From Cladorrhinum sp. PSN259 (Eukaryota > Ascomycota > Sordariomycetes > Sordariales > Podosporaceae), in assembly GCA_033725935.1 (NCBI GenBank), contig MU867106.1, positions 62,001 to 126,000 of the forward strand: DNA of 64,000 bases, written 5' to 3'. This document shows, in pieces, positions 43,340 through 51,852 of this stretch. The notes under the pieces are model-generated. The model did not search any database and was not told where the DNA came from. It was given only the letters and a program-made list of their open reading frames with translations. Position 1 is the stretch's first letter; each line of letters opens with the position of its first letter. The translations under genes were made by a program, and so were the position numbers.

Positions 43340-43678
43340 AGATGAGAAATACCATGTTTATGATCATTCATCTGGCAATTCCCGAATTGTCCTAAATACA
43401 ATTATTTATTCGTCAATTGTTGCCAAGGTTTTTGTACTTTATAAATTTTATGTAAACTGTGCAGCCCTTTATTCATTGTCTGACTTTGGGATAAGCGCAC
43501 CAGGGTTGGGGTAAATTGGAGAAATACAGGGGTAACAAACGGCATTCGACAAGACGCGTTCACTGTGTCTGAGCTTTACGCGTCATGGTACGGAGTAATA
43601 ATCAATTGGGGATTACCACCACCGTTTCCATGCTCTTGCTTTCCATTTCACCTTCCTCATCATCCAAAATTGGCGACA

Positions 43679-44305
43679 ATGGCGCGTTCACCATCTGAGA
43701 AGAAAAATGCAGCACCAGCACCATTACGTCAATCCACATTGTCACATTTCAGAACAGGCGGGCCAACTACCACCTCTTCCCGCATCTCCAAACCCAAGCC
43801 CCCCGTTGCTGCTGCCAAGCCCAAGTCCGGCAAACGAGCTGCCACCACCGATGATCGCATCACCACCGATGTGCTCATGGCCATCAAGCCAATTCACCTG
43901 GCCAACATTGCCAGCCAACAAAAGAATCACGAATATCGCAAATACCGCCTGCGCGACGAGGTGGTCCGACTTTGGTTGTACGAGACAAAAGAGGGCGGGA
44001 ATGGTCGAGCGGCCATCACGCACATTGCTCTCATCCCAGAGGGCATCCGACACACACCCGGCAACGTACCGACCGAGCCATTTGGCATCGGGAACGACGA
44101 CTTCAACGCGGGTCTGAAGCAATCCAAGTACGGATACCCCGTCGTTGAACTTTACGAGCTGGTCAAGCCAGTCGCGCTCGCAGAAATGAAAAGCAAATGG
44201 GGTATGGGCGCGCCCATGGGATGGCGATATGTCGGTGCAGATCTGTGGAATGATCGGTGGGGTGAAAATGATGACAGGGCCGATAAGGTGAAGCGTGTGT
44301 TTTGA
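43679..44305 (+). CDS. ASCH/PUA-like domain protein with PIP-box-like N-terminus
   Basis: ATG 43679 gives 208 residues, intronless. Residues about 1-60 are basic, Pro/Ala-rich and probably disordered. They contain RQSTLSHF, close to the PCNA-interacting peptide Q-x-x-L-x-x-F. The rest looks like an ASCH/PUA-like fold: VLMAIKPIHLANIASQQKN, the HEYRKYRL strand-loop, then VVRLWLYETKEG, and a final GWRYVGADLWND. ASCH-fold proteins bind nucleic acid or modified nucleosides. The H-E-(Y/F)-R-K loop is the family's usual conserved patch. Some family members are RNA-binding and some are amidohydrolases acting on modified cytidines; which applies here is unknown. It lies between the synthetase-like and ADP-ribosylglycohydrolase genes on the same strand. 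Confidence 0.6.
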   Translation: MARSPSEKKNAAPAPLRQSTLSHFRTGGPTTTSSRISKPKPPVAAAKPKSGKRAATTDDRITTDVLMAIKPIHLANIASQQKNHEYRKYRLRDEVVRLWLYETKEGGNGRAAITHIALIPEGIRHTPGNVPTEPFGIGNDDFNAGLKQSKYGYPVVELYELVKPVALAEMKSKWGMGAPMGWRYVGADLWNDRWGENDDRADKVKRVF

Positions 44306-44579
44306 GCGTGGTGTAGATCTCTTGTCAGCACCGCACTGCTTCCCAAAAGCAGGAACGATTTCGAGTTTTGTCTTGTCCTCCATCCCCAGTCCGACAGGAC
44401 CAATCAAGTATCCTCGGACGGTCTCAGCTCTCCCCCGTTCTTGCCCAATCAACTTGACAATAAAACAAACGTTTTTTGCATTTATTACCCCGCCTTGACA
44501 TTTTCCCTTTGCCGTCTGTCAAACAAATACCGTCTTTTCAACATCAACACACACATCACCATCCACCGTTGATCATCAA

Positions 44580-45644
44580 ATGGCACCAACAAAACAAGAC
44601 CGCGTCCTCGGCGGCCTCCTTGGCGTGCACGCAGGTGACAGTCTCGGCGCAACCCTCGAATTCAAGACTTGGACGGCAGTCAAGAGCAAGCACCCAACAG
44701 GTCTGCGCGAAATCATCGGCGGCGGCAACTTCAACTGGCCCGCAGGCGCCGCAACCGACGACACGGACCTCACGCGCGCCGTCCTGCTCGCCTATCGAGA
44801 CAGAGCAAAACTGCAGAGGGAAGGTGCCGACGAGACGGACCCAAACAAGGGAAAGGACCTGGTCATGACGGCAGCCAATTACATGCTTGATTGGTATAAT
44901 AAGGGACCAATGGACGTGGGCATGGCGACCGGCGCGGCGCTCAGCAATTTAAAAAGGTCCAGAAATCCGACAACGTCGGGCATGGGGGAGAAGAACGCCG
45001 GGAATGGGACGTTGATGCGCTGCATCCCCACCGGCCTTTTTGTCGAGGATCAAAAACAGATTGAGGAGGAGAGCATCAACATCAGTAATATCACTCACAG
45101 GGATAGTGAGTGCGCGCTTTCTTGCGCCGTGTACAACACGATGGTGTCTCACCTGATTCGTGGACAGACGGCCGAGGAGGCTTATAATGCAGGAATGGGG
45201 GTGGTCAAGAGGTGGCAGGGCGCGGAGCCAAAGGGTGGTTTCCGGTATAAGGCTGCTCTTTCGGTTGAGAGGGTCTTGGAGGCGGGCAAGGAGTTGGTCA
45301 ACCTGGACGACTTTGCGACGAATGGACCGAGTAAAGCGGCAAACTGGAGGACGGTGATGCCTGAAAATGCCAGGGGATATGTTTTGGATTCTTTGCTGCT
45401 GGCCGTGGCTGCCCTGTTCGACACGAGGTCTTTGGAGCATGTTCTCGTTGATGTGGTCCGGGTTGGTCAGGACACGGATACCAATGGTGCCATTGCTGGG
45501 GGTATCTTGGGCGCTCGCGATGGCGTTGGGGCGATACCGCTTAGATGGCGAGAGAAGTTGCAGTTCAGAAGCGAGTTCGAGGATATTGTGGATTACATGC
45601 TTCAATCTGCGGGGACGGGAGCAGGGGATTCAACCAGCGGGTAG
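44580..45644 (+). CDS. ADP-ribosylglycohydrolase (DraG/ARH) family protein
   Basis: An intronless 354-residue protein from ATG 44580. DraG/ARH enzymes use two metal ions (Mg or Mn) to remove ADP-ribose from proteins, nucleic acids or small molecules. The metal-binding motifs are present: ATDDTDLTRAVLLAYRDRAK near residues 58-77, and VGQDTDTNGAIAGGILGARDG near 298-318. GVHAGDSLGATLEF at the N-terminus and NAGNGTLMRCIPTGLF in the middle are also typical. No signal peptide is seen. Because both metal sites are complete it should be active, but the substrate is open. It is the third of three adjacent same-strand intronless genes. Confidence 0.88.
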   Translation: MAPTKQDRVLGGLLGVHAGDSLGATLEFKTWTAVKSKHPTGLREIIGGGNFNWPAGAATDDTDLTRAVLLAYRDRAKLQREGADETDPNKGKDLVMTAANYMLDWYNKGPMDVGMATGAALSNLKRSRNPTTSGMGEKNAGNGTLMRCIPTGLFVEDQKQIEEESINISNITHRDSECALSCAVYNTMVSHLIRGQTAEEAYNAGMGVVKRWQGAEPKGGFRYKAALSVERVLEAGKELVNLDDFATNGPSKAANWRTVMPENARGYVLDSLLLAVAALFDTRSLEHVLVDVVRVGQDTDTNGAIAGGILGARDGVGAIPLRWREKLQFRSEFEDIVDYMLQSAGTGAGDSTSG

Positions 45645-47455
45645 CCCGGCATGGGTGGCATGGATGGCATGGATGGGACCTGATGGTCGACAACAACTTA
45701 CCTACCTGCCTTTTACGAACAGCGATAGCTTCACACTCCGTTCAGCTCTTTGGGGCCTAACTGAGTGGTCATCAAACTACAACGATTCCAGAGGCTATCA
45801 ACAGAACACAGCATGGATCCGATGGCTCCGTCGGCCCTTCCTCAGCTGCTGTTTAAGTCATGCCCAACTTGAAATGTCTACATTCCGTCCCTGCCTCCAG
45901 TCACTGCTACATCAAGACACTTTTAGACATGAATTTGGCAGCGTGACAGTTCCCAGACATTCTCTGCTGTTGGGAATAGTAGGCGAGATGCACTCGTTTG
46001 CGGAGCGTCAACCAAAACATCAGGCGCCAAGACCCTGAACACTTTATCCGTAGATGAAAAACCTCACCTTGGTCCCTGCAGACAAGAACGCCAATACGAC
46101 ATCAACGTCCCAGACACCCAGACCAAGACCCCATGATGTGCTGCCTCAATCCCTCTTCATTTATTCTGACATGCATGACATGGTTAACATCAACTGGAGT
46201 CGCTTTAAGGGTTTGATACTCGTTCAATTCCACTCCAAATCAGCCCTATCGAACTGGGAGAAGATCGGCAAAAAGGGGACACCTGGAGGGTCCCTCGATC
46301 TAAGGGTCTGCACCGTTCATTCCCAATTCTCCGAAGGTGTGTGGCCTTCCGAGTCCGATATAGTCTCGAATTTGGTACCGGACAGGAACCAGCCAATCCT
46401 GGTCCTTCATGCTCAACAGCGTCACATCCCAGCCGGCCTACTGCACAGTCAACGTCCCTTGAACCACCCATCGGCATTTGGCCAAGGCCCTTGGCGATTC
46501 AACCTCTTGGGAATCTCTCCCACGACCCTGGTTTTTCTTCCAGCCAATTTGCAGCCGCAGTCTAGTGCCGGGTTACTTTCTCAGAACCCCGGACTTTGGT
46601 ATGTGCGGATGGTACCTTCCGTCATCCGTCTCGGCCGATTCTGTTGACTTTGTGACATTGGAGTTTCTTGTTTGGGAACGTTTAGCTGAGAACCACACTC
46701 TACCAGCCTGTCAGGTACCACCAGACATTACAGTGACAACGCTGGGTTACTCTCGTCCCTGTACAACCAGGAACTGGAACGTTGTGGGTGTAGGTAGGGG
46801 TAGGGAGACATGTGAGGTTCTGGCAGACGTGCAGTGTCCTTGACAAGTCCAAGTCGCCAGCCATGCACCAGGTAGGAGACGGAAAACCAAGAAGTCAGAA
46901 TAAATTAAACTGCCATGAGAAAGACTAAAATAACAGCAACAAAACCGGGAACGAACGAGCATGATTCTATTCTGGGATAGATTGCTGTGGGACTATGCAT
47001 GGATCTCCCCTCTTCATTAACCTTATTTCAACTTTTTGTGTGTAGAGCTAGCTCACCACCAAGGACCTGAGCATGGATAGTGGACGACGAGGTTGGATAG
47101 CTCGGCATCGCAAGACTAGCTCATCGAGCGGGGGTTGCAATATTGATTTTGAGGTGATACTCGGCGATGAGGAAGGCCGCTCGAGTCCGGTAGACCGTCT
47201 CGAGGTCGACCAGAAGGGGCATGGCGATGGGATCAAGCTGCGGCAACATGGCCCGAAGTGTGTCTTGTCATCCAAGACTCGAGAAGGAATCTTGAGGTTG
47301 ATCGAGAGTCCGAATTCCTATAAAGAAAGCCCTCTCACCCCGAGTTCTGGCATCTAATTCCTCACCACCATCATCAACTCATCTTCTCTACTCACCTTCA
47401 CACCTTCCAACACTTCTCAATCTTAAAAGCTTCCGCTTTCTTCACCTCCTTCAAA
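45645..47455. other. Intergenic, no supported gene
   Basis: Frames around 46054-46843 have no domain. A direct repeat of GGCATGGATGG-like units lies at 45651-45678. The last 140 bp contain the TATA box and CT-rich leader of the next gene. Confidence 0.4.
47319..47325 (+). promoter_or_regulatory. TATA box of the DUF4360 gene
   Basis: TATAAAG 137 bp before the ATG, followed by a CT-rich leader, as in strongly expressed fungal genes. Confidence 0.5.
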
Positions 47456-48143
47456 ATGCGTTTCTCCGCCCTCTTCTTCGCTGGTGCCGCTGCCGCCGCT
47501 GCCGTTCCCCAGGGCGATCCCCTCGTCGTTCCCTCCGTCCCCGCCCCTGGCGACATCAAGATCCTCGGTGTCACTGCCATCGGCACTGGCTGCCCTGCCG
47601 GTCACGCCTTTGTCAACATTGACGCCACCGGAACCATCTTCGATGTTGCCTTCGACAAGTATGTCGTCTCTGCTGGCCCCGGCACCAGCCCGGCCACCGA
47701 CAGCCGCAAGAACTGCCGCCTGAGCATCAACATTCGGTTCCCCTCGGGATACCAGTAAGTCTTTTCCCTTTCTTCACAGCTCAGCGATACTAAATCAAAA
47801 TTACCTGTGCAGATTCTCCGTCATCGAGACCCGCTTCACTGGTTACGCCTCCCTGGCCCAGGGACAGACCGGTACCGTCCGTGCCGGCTACACCTTCTCC
47901 GGTGACAACCGCCAGGAGGTTGTCTTCCAGAAGAACCTGGTTGCCCCCTACGACGACAACTACAACATGCTCGCCGGCGTCGGCGTCGAGTCCTTCTCGG
48001 TCTGCGGAGCCACCACGGCCATCCTCAACGTCAACTCCGAGATCCGCATTACTCCTCTCGCCACTCCCTACTTTGGAGTCATGACTGTTAGTTCTCCCCA
48101 GAAAGTAGCGCTCAAGTGGCGCCGTTGCGATCCCACCGCCTGA
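47456..48143 (+). CDS. Secreted DUF4360-type protein
   Basis: Two exons (47456-47754 and 47813-48143, donor GTAAGT) join to 209 residues. A signal peptide (MRFSALFFAGAAAAAAVPQG) opens the protein. The mature part matches the DUF4360 layout: IKILGVTAIGTGCPAGHAFV, CRLSINIRFPSGYQFSVIET, RFTGYASLAQGQTGTVRAGY and a conserved final W..C (LKWRRCDPTA). There are four Cys in the mature part (GTGCPA, KNCRLS, VCGATT, RRCD), enough for two disulfides. These proteins are extracellular, abundant in fungal secretomes, and of unknown function. Codon use is strongly biased to C/T-ending preferred codons, which together with the TATA box suggests high expression. Confidence 0.85.
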
Positions 48144-49703
48144 GTATGGCTGCCTATCCTGTATAAAATCATATCACACAATACCTACCTTCCGACGAGA
48201 CACATGAGATATACCTACCTACCTACCTAACTGCCTACCACACACACCCTCTCCGAAACCACCTACATACCCACACACACACAAACACCTATTTTACAGT
48301 ACACCTTTTAATACCACAACCCACACACACACACATCTCCAACCCAAAAACCGTGCATAGACAAAATTTCAGAGTTTCAAAAAAGAGAGAGAGAATAGAT
48401 GGGCTAATGCGATGGGCAATTTTCCGCCAACCGATCATAACAGGTGGATGCATTCGACGGCAGCATTCATGTCGTCTTCCGCACCAACTGGCAGCTTTGC
48501 CGCTAAGTTCTTTTTATTCAAAGGACTTTTTTCAGTATCATCTAGGGGAAAAATCCGGGTGGGGATGAGGGGGGAGCATTCTTGGAGGGATTGGATTTTT
48601 TCTTCTTTCTTCAAAAGTGTGTGGTGAATTGATGAAAAGGGTTGGAAGAGGGTGATGGCTGGAAGAGAGGGAAGGAAGGATGATACGAAGATGATGATGA
48701 TGTTTTCCCTTTTTTTTTTTTTCTCTCTCTCTTTATTCTTTCGTCTCCTACTTTCTCTTTTTTGGAAAGGAGGAACTTTTTTTGCTTTTTTCTTAGTTTT
48801 GTTGAACAGTCAATCGATCGTTTTTGTTGTTTTTCGAAACATTTTTGAAGCATGATAATCGTGTTAAATTCTACAACTTTGCATGTGATTTGACCCCTGA
48901 AGTAAATAACCGTTTTGAGAAGTGGTATCCGCTTCCACCCTTTTTTGACACCCACGAAACTGGCGATGATGTTGCATCCAAACCTGCCAGATCGAATTCG
49001 AACTTAACTACTGTTTGCGGAGAAACCCCACAAACCTCTTTGATATGATCTCAAGTGGGAAGCTCCACGAATTGTGATGCTGTTCTTTGAATCCGATGAA
49101 TATTTTGTGGTAGGTACTAGCATTCGTTTCAAGCTTCCTTCTACGCCACCGGCGAGCAGTGAGATTTAGGTTGTGGATGAAATCTGCAAATGCCACAACT
49201 ATCTAGCCGATATTTGGAGATACATTAGGTACTCACTTAGAGAGCTGTTAGTACCTGCTATTCTCACTACAAGCTCAGAGGGGTTTTGCCGCGTTTTCAG
49301 CTAGGGGATACTGCTTACTGACGTGGCGGGTTTGTTTGTTTTGTTGCCATTCAAAGGGCAACAGCGGCCTCATGGAAAATATTGGTCGACTCCATGACAA
49401 CTATATGAGTGCAGTCACCACAAGTAATAAGAAATGTCGCTGCATATGTACTGGAATAGCTTGGGCTTAAAAGGTGGCGGGATTTTGATATATCCAGGAA
49501 TGTGAAAAGCCTAGTTGTCTTCCGGTTGGTGAGCCTGAGCTGCGCCACGACCGACCTAACCACCTTTACTGACTACATGGGACTTTGTCAGTCATAGTCG
49601 AATAAAGACCACGATCCTGATGATTTTAGTCGGTATATCACTCATGCCATACACAAAGAGTCTTCCTCCTGTTATAATCATTTTATTTCTTTCTTAATAT
49701 CCA
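48144..49703. other. Intergenic with simple repeats
   Basis: CCTA repeats near 48203-48231, CA-rich stretches near 48239-48335 and a T/CT tract at 48708-48732. No supported gene. Confidence 0.5.
48203..48231 (+). repeat. ACCT tetranucleotide microsatellite and adjoining CA-rich tract
   Basis: Several CTAC/ACCT units in tandem, followed by CA-rich sequence up to about 48335. It lies downstream of the DUF4360 gene. Confidence 0.6.
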
Positions 49704-50048
49704 ATGTCAATAACCTGCACTCCTAAGCCAGAGCTGACCCGAAGCGAGCGGGAAATCCTATTACACGACGAAAAGAAAGAATATATTCAGCGAGGCCAGA
49801 CGAGTGCAATGAAAAAGAGGAATTATCTGGGTTCGATTCACCATCTAGGTTGTGTTGATCTTCACACTGCTCGCGGTGCTGAGCGCTAGCGTCTTCAAAC
49901 CCAACAGGGACTTCCTTGGCATGATGATATATTCAATCTCAGGGCTCTCCCGACCACCTCACGAATCAGAGAGATTAACCGATACATCAAGACGCAACTG
50001 AGTGGTGGAGAGATTGACAAGAAACAAAAAAGAACACAACCACCTTAA
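49704..50048 (+). pseudogene. Possible small gene broken by one TAG
   Basis: From ATG 49704 the frame runs to TAA 50048 with a single TAG at 49887-49889. Before it: LTRSEREILLHDEKKEYIQR. After it: GLPWHDDIFNLRALPTTSRE. The sequence reads as a charged soluble protein of about 115 residues. No family is recognised. The TAG could be a CAG-to-TAG transition. It may be a chance frame or a piece of a larger degraded gene. Confidence 0.25.
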
Positions 50049-51852
50049 CTTTCGACAAGAATCAAGAAGGTGGATGCAAAGTTAGAAGTGGTGGCTCGCT
50101 AGATTGTGTTTATTCCCCGGCTCTCTTCTCTTTTCTCTAGGCGGCTTTCAGGACCCGGCGTCCGATCATCATCGTTATGTATGTACGCGGCACCCGCCGT
50201 CCGTTCTTGGACATCATCCTGACTGTAGGAACAGGAGCTAAAACCCAAGCTCGTTGGTTTGTAACTACGTGCAGGGCCGTCTTGGGTGCTCTCGTGGGTG
50301 GATTGATGTCGATACCAGGGATTGATGCTCAGGGAAATAAGCCTCCGTTCAGAAATTATTGAATGACAAGTATCTGTTTTTCTCACATTTGGGTCATGGC
50401 TTGTAGCTCTCTTTGATGTTGGCTTGCCCAATCACTTTGAATCAAACCTGAGATTTTGTGTTCCGGAGATCAGACTTTGCAACGAAACGTTGTATCAATA
50501 TTATGCAGGCAGGACCTCTTACCATTGAACAATGAAAAACCATGTGATACAAACTCTCTCCGGTCTCCGCGACGGTTATTTTAATTCCCGGTTTTCAAGC
50601 CGGGGATGTCCGGAAATTTGTGTCGTGAATTTCGTGTCGTGAATTTCGGAACCGGGAATGAGAAAAGGGGAATGTTTGCGATGGGCTGATTACGCGTTGG
50701 CAAGATCTTTTGTACATGCCAAGGTGAACGTTATGTGTGACTGATGGGCGTAATATCATTTTGTTATTTCTCGTATTTATGGAGATTGAGAACTACAGTA
50801 TGCAGCGAACTTTCTGTCCTCGAAATCTTTTTTGTAGTGAGTGGATGCTATCTTGGTAGATTTAGGCTGGCATCGCTTAGGATATGACGCTGGAACCTTG
50901 GTGTAACGTAACCTACTGCACGGTCTACCACTTTCTGTTAGGCTGTGACCGTGGTTTTGTCGCCGTGCTGCCTAGGGAAACGCTCGGCTCGTGGAGAACT
51001 GGAGCAACCCAAAGGGTGATCCCGACGTTGTACTAAAGAACTAGAAAGCGGGCCTTGTGTAACGGTGTGACATGTCCTCATTGGGGGCTGTTGGTTGTGT
51101 TTTCTGCCCTGCCGTCTGACCTTTAAGGGGAGAATACAACATCAGGACTTGGCAGTCAAGATACGAAGGCAATATGCGCGAAATGAAGACACTAAGCTTT
51201 TCGGGTCAGAACCGGGAAAGGCTGAGTCATGGCGGTGTATGATATCACTTTAAAGCCCTTCCTCTTCCGAAGTGACAGTGTATCTGAGGGTGGTCAGCAT
51301 ATTCAGATTTCTTGTTGTTAGAATTTGAAGAGGATAATAGGACTGTGCCAGGCTGCTTTGTTGGCCGGATACTGCAGAAATTGGGCAAGATATTGTTGAC
51401 AGAAAAATATAATATCCATGAGAATGATCTTCAAGTTTTGGTTACATACATGTAAATACGCATTATCTGATAACGCTTGAGTATGATTGAGGACGAACAG
51501 GTTGTGGGCACTGAATCCTACCATCTTGAGTTTGGCGGGTCCTCATCTATGGTTGCATCGATCACTTACAGACGGGGCGCAGCGGGCTTCGGCTGATTCT
51601 ACTCGCTAGGCACACTTCTGTATAGTCATTATTGCAAACCAACAACAGAATCCATCTTGGCGCTCATCAAGTCTTACCACCATCCAACAGGCATCAAGAT
51701 GCCAACACAAATGGATCACCATATGAGGAATTGGGATGTGTTGAAGACAAAAAAGTATAAAGCTCCACGATGTCGACACTTAGATGGAGGAGTTTACCAG
51801 GCCACTCAACACTTACAGCTTTGCCCTTCATCTGACCTAAACCCTGGTAGAG
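50049..51852. other. Intergenic, no supported gene
   Basis: No domain-bearing frame. A near-direct repeat of TTTCGTGTCGTGAATTTCG-type sequence lies at 50617-50650. The last 100 bp contain the chitinase promoter. Confidence 0.4.
51756..51762 (+). promoter_or_regulatory. TATA box of the chitinase gene
   Basis: TATAAAG 91 bp before the ATG at 51853. Confidence 0.45.

Noticed and set aside
46054..46647. 197-codon plus-strand frame
   Set aside because: Composition and lack of any domain or secretion signal make it look like a chance frame.
48200..48340. Possible CRISPR-like or tandem array
   Set aside because: Only simple tetranucleotide and CA repeats; no spacers, and the genome is eukaryotic.
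50500..50530. tRNA-like sequence (CTCTTACCATTGAAC)
   Set aside because: Resembles part of a tRNA read in reverse, but no matching acceptor stem or T-loop can be found around it.
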